Assembly (NCBI GenBank): GCA_946187095.1 | Contig: CAMHPW010000016.1 | Coordinates: 1 to 13,679 of the forward strand | Length of the DNA: 13,679 nucleotides | From: an uncultured Clostridia bacterium | Lineage (GTDB): Bacteria > Bacillota > Clostridia > Oscillospirales > Acutalibacteraceae | Reading direction: 5' to 3' | Shown: positions 1 through 5,743 of the stretch, in pieces | Position numbering within the stretch: position 1 is the stretch's first letter | Layout: each line of letters opens with the position of its first letter | The notes under the pieces: model-generated | Databases searched by the model: none | What the model saw: the letters and a program-made list of their open reading frames with translations, nothing else | What the model was told of the DNA's origin: nothing | Program-made: the position numbers and the translations under genes

Positions 1-28
1 TGTGGATCTCACGCTTAACCAGCCTATC

Positions 29-664
29 TCACTCTCTGCCCGTGTGAATGACAAGACCGATGATATCCTGCCTTATCATTTCGGATATTTTGTCCTTGCA
101 CTTCTGCTTGAAAGCGGAATCGCCTACACTCAATGCTTCATCTATGACAAGTATATCGGGATTCGTATTGATATTTATCGCAAATCCCAATCTTACTCTC
201 ATACCTGATGAATATGTCCTTACGGGCTGGTCTATGTATTCGCCCAAATCGGCAAACTCTATCGCCTTTTCTTCAATTTCCTTTATCTCGTCACCCTTCA
301 AGCCCAATACATAGCATTTGAACTGTATATTTTCCCTGCCCGTCATGTCGGGGACAAATCCTGCCGTCAGTTCCAGCAATGCCGACACTCTGCCTTTCAC
401 ATAGACCTTCCCCTTTGTGGGAAATGCCACTCCCGTCACCATTTTCAGTACAGTCGATTTGCCTGCACCGTTCCTGCCTATGATCGCAACGGATTCGCCT
501 TTTCTTATCGTGAAACTCACATCTTCCAGTGCCTTGTGCCTTTTGAATTTCTTTGAATCATAGAACAATGCCGCAAACTGTTCACGGCTGTTTCTGTAAA
601 GGGTATACACTTTACTCACTTTATCAAATACAATGATCGGTTCTCTTTCTTCCAAAACGTCCAC
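29..664 (-). CDS. ABC transporter ATP-binding subunit, polysaccharide/teichoic acid exporter type (3' end lost)
   Basis: ATPase subunit of an ABC-2 exporter of the Wzt/TagH type, which powers export of lipid-linked polysaccharide or teichoic acid across the membrane. Visible in order: Walker A GRNGAGKST near residues 63-71, signature YSSGMR near 151-156, Walker B ILVIDE near 171-176 and D-loop SVGD at 179-182. The spacing is normal for the family up to residue about 200. The expected next block (VLFVSHS with the switch histidine) is not read; the frame ends in a stop about ten codons later. Shifting frame there gives ITVL and later AES, as if indels broke a normal gene. The loss lies within 60 bases of the window edge, so a sequence or assembly error is more likely than a pseudogene. 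The listed start is GTG; TTG at 655 has GAGGTGG upstream at good spacing and may be the real start. The partner permease is not in the window. The family call is firm, the substrate is not. Confidence 0.85.
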   Translation of the reverse strand: MDVLEEREPIIVFDKVSKVYTLYRNSREQFAALFYDSKKFKRHKALEDVSFTIRKGESVAIIGRNGAGKSTVLKMVTGVAFPTKGKVYVKGRVSALLELTAGFVPDMTGRENIQFKCYVLGLKGDEIKEIEEKAIEFADLGEYIDQPVRTYSSGMRVRLGFAININTNPDILVIDEALSVGDSAFKQKCKDKISEMIRQDIIGLVIHTGRE

Positions 665-681
665 CTCATTTCATTACTTAC

Positions 682-710
682 ATTTTACATTTTTTCCCTA
701 TGTTTGTCAA
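682..710 (-). promoter_or_regulatory. sigma-A promoter for the ABC ATPase gene
   Basis: On the minus strand TTGACA (710-705) is followed after exactly 17 bases by TAAAAT (687-682). This is a consensus -35 and a five-of-six -10, sitting 18 bases upstream of the GTG start codon at 664. The -35 overlaps the stop codon of the upstream gene, so the ABC gene can be transcribed independently of it. Confidence 0.65.
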
Positions 711-1207
711 TAAATAAAACCGTTTAAGATCATCACTGCCCCTGCCGCCAGTATCGGATATATCTCCTCTCCGTCACAATTCATCCTGAATTCACACGGC
801 TCTGTTACCCTGCCATCAACCGTCTTTATCCCTCTTTGCAAGCTGATGATTTTTTCGGGATACACACCTGACATACTCAATGTCGCTCTGCCATTCATCG
901 AACACGTTATCACGTTTCCGCACCCCTGCTTTTTCAGAATCTCCAACCCCCTGATATTTTCCCCCTCCACGATCACCGCAAATTCATTCTTTATCTCGAT
1001 ATCTCCCACATCTTCACCAAGTATCACAATACTTTCACAGTTGATTTTCTTCATATCCGTTATGATACAAAATTCAGGATTTTCACTTGTTTCATATACG
1101 TTTCCCCTGTCACAGACAAGCACTCCCCCATTCATTTCACAAATTTTTATTACCGTTTCCGTCAGTTTTCTTTCACCTGTATCTCCGCATATTATGATAT
1201 TCTGCAT
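707..1207 (-). CDS. uncharacterised 166-residue protein
   Basis: I do not recognise a named family. The ATG is preceded by AGAGGGGGGCGG at suitable distance, so the start is well supported. The N-terminus (MQNIIICGDTGE) looks like the first strand and turn of a nucleotide-binding or Rossmann-like alpha/beta fold but carries no complete P-loop. The C-terminal part has a run near residues 99-140 with GNVITCSMNG, then SMSGVYPEKIISLQR, then TVDGRVTEPCEF. From memory this resembles a recurring uncharacterised Clostridia family whose members carry similar 'SLQR...EP.EF' blocks, but I cannot confirm that. The last 15 residues are hydrophobic (AAGAVMILNGFIY), too short for a clear membrane anchor. 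It lies 42 bases upstream of the ABC ATPase on the same strand, so a shared role is possible but unproven. No signal peptide is seen. Confidence 0.75.
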   Translation of the reverse strand: MQNIIICGDTGERKLTETVIKICEMNGGVLVCDRGNVYETSENPEFCIITDMKKINCESIVILGEDVGDIEIKNEFAVIVEGENIRGLEILKKQGCGNVITCSMNGRATLSMSGVYPEKIISLQRGIKTVDGRVTEPCEFRMNCDGEEIYPILAAGAVMILNGFIY

Positions 1208-1268
1208 AAACGCCGCCCCCCTCTTTCACTTAAATCATTGTCATTTTTACTGAATTTATTCAAATCTC

Positions 1269-1297
1269 TTGACAAATCTTTTCAAACGTGCTACCAT
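1269..1297 (+). promoter_or_regulatory. sigma-A promoter for the rtcB leader transcript
   Basis: TTGACA (1269-1274), a 17-base spacer and TACCAT (1292-1297) give a consensus -35 and a four-of-six -10. Transcription would start near 1304, about 255 bases before the rtcB ATG, leaving a long untranslated leader. It is divergent from the uncharacterised gene at 707-1207. Confidence 0.55.
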
Positions 1298-1329
1298 ATC
1301 ACCATCATTTCAGAAAGAGGGTGAATTTT

Positions 1330-1413
1330 ATGCCGAAATATACAAACATATCCGCAAAACTCCATATATCTTGCAAGCAGAAACATAAAATTTGCCTGTA
1401 CGGAAAGCGTTGA
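1330..1413 (+). CDS. putative 27-residue leader peptide upstream of rtcB
   Basis: A short ORF begins at an ATG placed six bases after a strong ribosome site (AAAGAGGGTG, ending at 1323) and about 26 bases after the inferred transcription start. The peptide is strongly basic, with six lysines, one arginine and two histidines in 27 residues (starting MPKYTNISAK and ending CLYGKR), and has no membrane segment. Its TGA stop at 1411-1413 lies inside the left arm of the outer hairpin of the leader (1410-1414). A terminating ribosome would cover that arm, the usual geometry of translation-coupled attenuation. It shows no run of a single amino acid's codons as in classical amino acid operons, although lysine is frequent. 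Expression is an inference from the ribosome site and placement only. Confidence 0.35.
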   Translation: MPKYTNISAKLHISCKQKHKICLYGKR

Positions 1414-1470
1414 TACGTCAGACTTTATTCCCCTGCCGTGTATTCGGAATAAAGGCTCCCATCAATACCG
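1401..1470 (+). promoter_or_regulatory. structured mRNA leader (candidate cis-regulatory RNA) upstream of rtcB
   Basis: The leader folds by eye into a layered hairpin. The inner helix CTTTATTCC (1423-1431) pairs perfectly with GGAATAAAG (1446-1454). A second helix TTGAT (1410-1414) pairs with ATCAA (1461-1465), and an outer CGG (1401-1403) can pair with CCG (1468-1470). Asymmetric internal loops separate the layers. A terminator follows within 15 bases. I could not match it to any riboswitch class I know; T-box, cobalamin, purine and c-di-GMP signatures are absent. Confidence 0.4.
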
Positions 1471-1483
1471 ACCATGCAATTTC

Positions 1484-1514
1484 ACGTTCCTGTCTTGTTC
1501 AGGGACGTTTTTTT
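1484..1514 (+). terminator. rho-independent terminator (attenuator) in the rtcB leader
   Basis: ACGTTCCTG (1484-1492) and CAGGGACGT (1500-1508) form a nine-pair stem with one G-U pair and a seven-base loop, followed by seven T residues (1508-1514). TGCAAT before it and ATTGCA after the T run are also complementary. It lies 45 bases before the rtcB start codon and downstream of the leader promoter, so it can only stop leader transcripts. That is the arrangement expected of an attenuator. Confidence 0.65.
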
Positions 1515-1559
1515 ATTGCATTTCTACAAGCTAATATTTCTCAGAAAGGATTTTGCTCT

Positions 1560-2765
1560 ATGATTATTTTAAACGGAAAATACAACTCTGCAAAGGTTTT
1601 TACAGACGTTATCGACCAGAATGCGATTACGCAAATTATTGAACTTCTTAACCAGCCCATGTCGGAAAATCAGAAAATCCGTATCATGCCCGACGTTCAT
1701 GCAGGTGCAGGCTGTACCATCGGCACTACCATGACCATTACGGATAAAGTCGTTCCCAATTTAGTCGGCGTAGATATCGGCTGCGGTATGGAAACTGTCA
1801 AAATCAAAGAATCTTATCTCGAACTCCAGAAACTTGACAAGCTGATTTATCAGAAAATCCCCTCAGGCTTTGCTGTTCGTTCAAAACCCCATAAATATGC
1901 CGAACAGGTCGATTTGCTTGAACTCCGCTGTTTCAATCATATCAACTATGATAAAGCCCTTTTGAGTATCGGCACTCTCGGCGGCGGCAATCACTTCATT
2001 GAAGCTGATGTAGATGACAACGGCAATTTCTATATCGTCATTCATTCCGGTTCCCGTCATCTCGGCTTACAAGTCGCCAAATACTATCAGTTGGAAGCCT
2101 TTAAAATCCTCAATCAGTCCTCCCAAAAGGAAATTGATGAACTTATTTCCACCCTCAAAGCTCAGGGCAAGGAAAAGCAAATTCAAAAAGAACTGACGAA
2201 ACTCACTCATACAAAGCATACAGACGTTCCCAAACATCTGGCTTATGCAGAAAATCAGCTTTTTGACGATTATATCCATGACATGAAAATCGTGCAGAAA
2301 TTCGCCATGCTCAACAGAAAAGCCATGATGGACGAGATCATTTCGGGCATGAAACTCCATGTTACAGACCAATTCACCACTATTCACAACTATATCGATA
2401 CCGATAACATGATCCTCCGCAAAGGCTCTGTTTCCGCTCAGAAAGGCGAAAAATTGCTTATTCCCATCAATATGCGTGACGGCTCTCTTATTTGTATCGG
2501 AAAGGGAAATCCCGACTGGAATTTCTCCGCCCCTCACGGTGCAGGCAGATTGATGTCACGTTCAGACGCTAAACAGAATTTCACCGTATCCGAATTCAAA
2601 AAGCAGATGAACGGCATTTATACCACTTCCGTCAGCCGTGCAACCCTTGATGAATGTCCCATGGCTTACAAGTCCATGAATGACATTGTCGATAACATTT
2701 CGGACACTGCCGAAATCACACAAATTATCAAGCCCGTCTATAATTTTAAAGCCGATGGTGATTGA
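1560..2765 (+). CDS. rtcB: RNA-splicing ligase RtcB
   Basis: GTP-dependent, Mn-dependent RNA ligase that joins 2',3'-cyclic phosphate or 3'-phosphate ends to 5'-OH ends; in bacteria it serves RNA repair. The 401 residues contain the family's metal and active-site blocks: MPDVHAGAG (43-51), VGVDIGCGM with metal ligand C75, GGGNHFIE (141-148), HSGSRHLG (162-169), and SAPHGAGR (323-330), whose H326 is the expected guanylylated histidine. The length matches the compact bacterial RtcB form. The ATG at 1560 is chosen because the recognisable fold starts MIILNGKYN and AGAAAGGA lies upstream; the frame stays open to 1392 but that part is unlike RtcB and crosses a terminator. No archease, RtcA or RtcR is nearby. 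It is preceded by a long structured leader with an attenuator, so expression is probably conditional. Confidence 0.95.
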   Translation: MIILNGKYNSAKVFTDVIDQNAITQIIELLNQPMSENQKIRIMPDVHAGAGCTIGTTMTITDKVVPNLVGVDIGCGMETVKIKESYLELQKLDKLIYQKIPSGFAVRSKPHKYAEQVDLLELRCFNHINYDKALLSIGTLGGGNHFIEADVDDNGNFYIVIHSGSRHLGLQVAKYYQLEAFKILNQSSQKEIDELISTLKAQGKEKQIQKELTKLTHTKHTDVPKHLAYAENQLFDDYIHDMKIVQKFAMLNRKAMMDEIISGMKLHVTDQFTTIHNYIDTDNMILRKGSVSAQKGEKLLIPINMRDGSLICIGKGNPDWNFSAPHGAGRLMSRSDAKQNFTVSEFKKQMNGIYTTSVSRATLDECPMAYKSMNDIVDNISDTAEITQIIKPVYNFKADGD

Positions 2766-2790
2766 TTTTTCCATGCATTTATGCTATGAT
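2762..2790 (+). promoter_or_regulatory. sigma-A promoter for proA
   Basis: TTGATT (2762-2767), a 17-base spacer and TATGAT (2785-2790), with a TG extended -10 element at 2782-2783. It overlaps the last codons of rtcB and lies 35 bases before the proA ATG, leaving a short leader. No terminator is seen between rtcB and proA, so read-through from rtcB is also possible. Confidence 0.55.
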
Positions 2791-2824
2791 ATTCTCATAT
2801 TTCAAAAAAATCGGAGGTTAAACT

Positions 2825-4072
2825 ATGACCACAATTCAGGAAATGGGAAAAAAAGCAAAAATTGCGTCAAGAACTTTACTCACCGCCGGTGAAAAGAAAA
2901 ATGACGCTCTCAAAGCTATTGCAAAGGCTCTCAGAGAAAATGCAGACAAAATCATCTCTGCCAACAAAATCGACCTTGACAACGGCGTTGCAAACGGTCT
3001 TTCCGCCGCACTCCTCGACAGGCTCAAACTTGATGAAAAAAGAATCAACGGCATTGCCGATGGTGTACTTAATGTTGCCGCCCTGCCCGATCCGATAGGC
3101 ACTGTTATTTCGGGCAGTACACGTCCCAACGGTATGGAAATCACAAAAGTCCGTGTACCTCTCGGTGTAATCGGCATTATCTTTGAGGCAAGACCGAATG
3201 TGACCGCTGATGCCGCTGTCCTCTGCTTAAAGAGCGGCAACGCTGTTATTCTCCGTGGCGGCAAGGAGGCTATCAACTCCAACAAGTGCATTACCTACAT
3301 CATGCAGGACGCTATTGAAAGTGCAGGGCTTGACAGAAATTCCGTTCAGTTGATTGAAGATACTTCAAGACAGTCCTCTATCGAACTCATGGAATTGACG
3401 GATTATCTTGATGTACTCATTCCCCGTGGCGGAAAAGGTCTGATTCAGGCTGTCGTTAAAAATGCCAGAGTGCCTGTTATCGAAACAGGTGCAGGAAACT
3501 GTCACGTTTATGTAGACGAAAGTGCCGATATCAATATGGCGGCGGATATCATCTATAATGCAAAGACTTCACGCCCGTCTGTCTGCAACGCCATTGAAAC
3601 CATTCTTGTACATGAAAATATCGCCGAAAAAGCCCTGCCCGTGATAAAGGCAAGGCTCGATGAAAAAAATGTCGAACTGCGTGGCTGCGAAAAAACAAGA
3701 GCCATTCTCGGTGAAAGCGTTGTACCTGCAACCGAACTTGACTGGGATACCGAATACGGCGATTATATTCTTGCCGTGAAAGTCGTATCTTCACTTCATG
3801 AAGCAACCGAACATATCGCTAAATACTCCACAGGTCACAGTGAATGTATCGTCACCAAAGATTATAAAAATGCAAAGATATTCACTTCTACAGTAGATTC
3901 AGCCGCCGTTTACGTCAATGTTTCCACACGTTTCACGGACGGCGGAATGTTCGGACTTGGTGCGGAAATCGGCATTTCCACGCAAAAACTCCATGCAAGA
4001 GGTCCTATGGGACTCAATGAACTTACATCTATGAAATTCATCATAGAGGGTGACGGACAAGTCAGAATTTAA
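2825..4072 (+). CDS. proA: gamma-glutamyl phosphate reductase
   Basis: NADPH-dependent reduction of gamma-glutamyl phosphate to glutamate semialdehyde, the second step of proline synthesis, in the cytoplasm. The 415 residues match the usual ProA length. Seen: VIFEARPNVTAD and a glycine-rich LKSGNAVILRGGKEA in the cofactor half, LIPRGG near residue 199, the catalytic cysteine in RPSVCNA (C254), HSECIV near residue 340, and the C-terminal block GAEIGISTQKLHARGP. The start follows GGAGG at ideal spacing. The kinase proB, usually next to proA, is absent on both sides, so the pair is split in this genome or proB is elsewhere. The TAA stop is the first three bases of a heptamer repeat array, and no ordinary terminator hairpin is visible after it. 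The next gene is convergent and only 23 bases away. Confidence 0.97.
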   Translation: MTTIQEMGKKAKIASRTLLTAGEKKNDALKAIAKALRENADKIISANKIDLDNGVANGLSAALLDRLKLDEKRINGIADGVLNVAALPDPIGTVISGSTRPNGMEITKVRVPLGVIGIIFEARPNVTADAAVLCLKSGNAVILRGGKEAINSNKCITYIMQDAIESAGLDRNSVQLIEDTSRQSSIELMELTDYLDVLIPRGGKGLIQAVVKNARVPVIETGAGNCHVYVDESADINMAADIIYNAKTSRPSVCNAIETILVHENIAEKALPVIKARLDEKNVELRGCEKTRAILGESVVPATELDWDTEYGDYILAVKVVSSLHEATEHIAKYSTGHSECIVTKDYKNAKIFTSTVDSAAVYVNVSTRFTDGGMFGLGAEIGISTQKLHARGPMGLNELTSMKFIIEGDGQVRI

Positions 4073-4090
4073 CAATGTGCAATGTGCAAT
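4070..4090. repeat. heptamer array A at the proA stop codon
   Basis: Three 7-base units: TAACAAT, then GTGCAAT twice. The proA TAA stop (4070-4072) is the first half of the first unit. On the opposite strand the units read ATTGTTA and ATTGCAC, fitting the ATTNNNM consensus shared by the other arrays in the window. Confidence 0.6.
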
Positions 4091-4095
4091 GGTTG

Positions 4096-4404
4096 CTATA
4101 TCAGCAGATAGAGCAAGGCAAATATCAGGCTGTTATCCGTCTTTTCGTCCATTAACAATAGAATAAGCGAAAGAATAAGGGTTCTTTCTTTGTCTTTCAT
4201 GAGCGTTTCAAAAATGCCGCCTGTTTCCTCTTTCGGCTTTTCGGGCGGCATTATGTGACGTTCTTCGGGAATCACTTCATTTTTGGGTTCCGCTTTGGGC
4301 GGCGGTTCGGGCTGTCGGTGAATCTGTGCTTTGGCACGATTCTGCATTTCTTCCGCACGTTTCACCGCTTCTTCCTGCATTCGCCGCATTTCACTTTCTG
4401 TCAT
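4096..4404 (-). CDS. small uncharacterised protein, proline/glutamate-rich with hydrophobic C-terminus
   Basis: Unrecognised 102-residue protein. Residues 1-30 are highly charged and helical (MTESEMRRMQEEAVKRAEEM), probably a short coiled coil. The middle is rich in proline, lysine and glutamate (PPPKAEPKNE and MPPEKPKEE), probably disordered. The last 30 residues, after KDKERTLILS, are two leucine-rich hydrophobic stretches split by MDEKTDN, so it may be membrane associated. The ATG at 4404 is preferred because GGGCGGTGAT lies just upstream; a further in-frame ATG at 4425 has no such site. It is the last of three minus-strand small genes (5075 to 4096), separated from the middle one by a hairpin of heptamer repeats. 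Possible links to sporulation or envelope are speculation. Confidence 0.7.
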   Translation of the reverse strand: MTESEMRRMQEEAVKRAEEMQNRAKAQIHRQPEPPPKAEPKNEVIPEERHIMPPEKPKEETGGIFETLMKDKERTLILSLILLLMDEKTDNSLIFALLYLLI

Positions 4405-4423
4405 ATCATCACCGCCCTTTATC

Positions 4424-4507
4424 AATGAGGAATGTGGAATGAGGAATGAGAAATATTTTATCCTTACTCCCCACTCCTCATTCCTAATTCCTCATTCCTC
4501 ATTCAAA
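4424..4507. repeat. inverted heptamer arrays B forming a 27 bp hairpin
   Basis: Left arm 4424-4450 is built from AATGAGG-type units, right arm 4477-4503 from ATTCCTC-type units. The arms are complementary over 27 bases with only two mismatches, around an AT-rich loop. The right arm runs into the TGA stop of the 4503-4850 gene (4503-4505), which lies within unit ATTCAAA. In minus-strand RNA this would be a very stable hairpin directly after that stop codon and 20 bases before the next start codon. Confidence 0.75.
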
Positions 4508-4850
4508 ATAGATTTATGCCTGAATTTTTCAGCAGGGGCAGCATTTTCATGAATCCCATCATTCTTATCGCACTGTCAATTCTGTCTGCACGGTCACCTT
4601 TGAGAAACGGTTTCAAGGCTTTCAACAGCCTTGTACTGTCATCTTCACCGCCTGCCGACTGCAAAAACGGTGCCAATTTCATGACTGTCCCTATCATATT
4701 CGGATCGGGCATATTCTGCAAAAGTGTATTTGGCGGTTCGGGTTCGGGCGGTTTCTGTGACTGTCCCAAAATCCCTGCAAGTCCCTTTATCTGTTCCATC
4801 ATCTGCGGATCATTCAGCAGTTCACTGATTTTACGGGACATATCTTCCAT
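4503..4850 (-). CDS. small uncharacterised protein (115 residues)
   Basis: Unrecognised. The ATG follows directly after the TAA of the upstream gene, and GGGAGGAAAATAA supplies the ribosome site, so the two are translationally coupled. Residues 1-31 are helical (MEDMSRKISELLNDPQMMEQ), followed by a proline-rich linker KPPEPEPPN. The rest is helical with methionine and leucine (MIGTVMKLAPFLQSAGG, and MMGFMKMLPLLKNSG near the end). The repeated 'LLNDP..M', 'LAPFL' and 'LKPFL' pattern suggests a bundle of short amphipathic helices rather than an enzyme; no catalytic motif or signal peptide is seen. Middle gene of a three-gene minus-strand set. The TGA stop lies in a heptamer unit. Confidence 0.75.
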   Translation of the reverse strand: MEDMSRKISELLNDPQMMEQIKGLAGILGQSQKPPEPEPPNTLLQNMPDPNMIGTVMKLAPFLQSAGGEDDSTRLLKALKPFLKGDRADRIDSAIRMMGFMKMLPLLKNSGINLF

Positions 4851-5075
4851 TTATTTTCCTCCCGTAAGTTTTTTCAGAAGTGCCTGTGCCTGCGGACTGT
4901 TCAGTATCTCCGCCATTTTATTCTTGTCGGAAAGTATGTTCTGTACCTGTTTCTGCTGTTCGGGCGAAAGGGATTTGAAAAGCTTTTCCGTACTTTCTTT
5001 ATCGTGTTCCATCGCTCTCACCACACTTTTGATTGAATTTCGGAAAATATCCGTTTTAATATATGCACCAAGCAT
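4851..5075 (-). CDS. small uncharacterised helical protein (74 residues)
   Basis: Unrecognised. Mostly charged helix: KDKNK-like segments, FKSLSPEQQKQVQNILSD and SPQAQALLKKLTGGK at the end. The C-terminal 'NSPQAQALLKKL' resembles in style the 'NDPQMMEQIKGL' start of the next gene, so the two may be related helical repeats; this is a weak impression. First gene of the three-gene set and coupled to the next (TAA directly followed by ATG). The start is uncertain: the ATG at 5075 lies inside a heptamer repeat array and has no Shine-Dalgarno sequence. The ATG at 5012, preceded by GGTGAGAG, would give a 53-residue product and is a reasonable alternative. Confidence 0.65.
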   Translation of the reverse strand: MLGAYIKTDIFRNSIKSVVRAMEHDKESTEKLFKSLSPEQQKQVQNILSDKNKMAEILNSPQAQALLKKLTGGK

Positions 5076-5108
5076 TATGAATTATGCATTATGAATTATG
5101 AATTACAA
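5073..5108. repeat. heptamer array C between divergent genes
   Basis: Five contiguous 7-base units: ATTATGA, ATTATGC, ATTATGA, ATTATGA, ATTACAA (5074-5108). The array fills the gap between two divergent genes, contains the annotated ATG of the minus-strand gene and ends 13 bases before the TTG start of the plus-strand gene. It is the only array in the window at gene 5' ends alone. Confidence 0.7.
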
Positions 5109-5121
5109 AGGGGGTTTTTAC

Positions 5122-5616
5122 TTGAAAATTATTGCTTTTTCGGATTCGCACAGCGACCATTCCGATATGGAAAAGGCTTTGAAAAAACATTCCGACGCAA
5201 AAGCCGTTATCTTCTGCGGCGACGGTCACGGTGATATCACCGATGTACAAAAACATCACCCTGACAAGACTTTTTACTGCGTCAAGGGCAACTGCGACTG
5301 GTGCTGTCCGTTTCCCAATTTACTGACAGTTACCCTTGCAGGCAAAAAATTCCTTGTCACTCACGGTCATATCCAGAGAGTGAAAGAAAGTCTTATGCAG
5401 CTCACCTATCTCGGACAGCAGGAAAATGCCGATATCGTTGTGTTCGGGCATACCCATGAACAGCTTACCGTTCTTGAAAGCAATATGATACTTATCAATC
5501 CCGGTTCCGTGGGATATGCAGGTCAGTACAGCACCATCGAAATCGATGAAAATACAGGTGCCGTCACTGTCAAAGAATTTCCTCATAACAAATACGGTGC
5601 TTTCGTTGTAAAATAA
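5122..5616 (+). CDS. YfcE/MJ0936-family metallophosphoesterase
   Basis: Cytoplasmic calcineurin-like phosphodiesterase of the small YfcE/MJ0936 type; members hydrolyse phosphodiester model substrates, the natural substrate is uncertain. Metal-binding blocks in order: FSDSHSD near the N-terminus (D..H), FCGDGHGD, VKGNCDW (the GNxD block), VTHGH, VFGHTHE and INPGSVG. All are present, so the enzyme should be active. At 164 residues it has the normal family length. TTG at 5122 is chosen as start because AAAGGGGGT precedes it by a good distance and the fold begins LKIIAFSDSH; the upstream in-frame ATG at 5098 lies in the heptamer array without a ribosome site. A terminator follows directly. It is often near rdgB and rph in other Firmicutes, but neither is here. 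Confidence 0.92.
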   Translation: MKIIAFSDSHSDHSDMEKALKKHSDAKAVIFCGDGHGDITDVQKHHPDKTFYCVKGNCDWCCPFPNLLTVTLAGKKFLVTHGHIQRVKESLMQLTYLGQQENADIVVFGHTHEQLTVLESNMILINPGSVGYAGQYSTIEIDENTGAVTVKEFPHNKYGAFVVK

Positions 5617-5620
5617 ACTC

Positions 5621-5652
5621 AAACCGACTGTTTCCAAAACAGCCGGTTTTTT
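5621..5652 (+). terminator. rho-independent terminator after the phosphoesterase gene
   Basis: Arms 5621-5633 (AAACCGACTGTTT) and 5637-5649 are complementary over 13 bases with one A-C mismatch around a three-base loop, followed by a T run to 5652. It starts five bases after the stop codon and separates this gene from the lipoprotein gene. Confidence 0.85.
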
Positions 5653-5683
5653 AGTATCATTTATCTCCAAAATAACAAACTTG

Positions 5684-5712
5684 TTGACAATTTTTTCATT
5701 TGGCTTTATAAT
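5684..5712 (+). promoter_or_regulatory. consensus sigma-A promoter for the lipoprotein gene
   Basis: TTGACA (5684-5689), exactly 17 bases, then TATAAT (5707-5712): a perfect match to the vegetative consensus, 31 bases before the ATG at 5744, whose ribosome site is a run of five G. Strong constitutive transcription is expected unless an operator not visible here represses it. Confidence 0.85.
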
Positions 5713-5743
5713 ATATACCAAAATCATCTGAACGGGGGATTCC

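Noticed and set aside
1401..1514. Known riboswitch or T-box upstream of rtcB
   Set aside because: No conserved T-box sequence, and no match to the purine, cobalamin, c-di-GMP, ZTP or guanidine signatures I know; left as an unnamed leader.
1392..1559. 56-codon N-terminal extension of RtcB
   Set aside because: The frame is open but the translated part is unlike RtcB, crosses a terminator hairpin and has no ribosome site; ATG 1560 has both homology and AGAAAGGA.
2067..2537. 156-codon open frame antisense to rtcB
   Set aside because: Lies wholly inside the conserved rtcB gene; no independent coding evidence.
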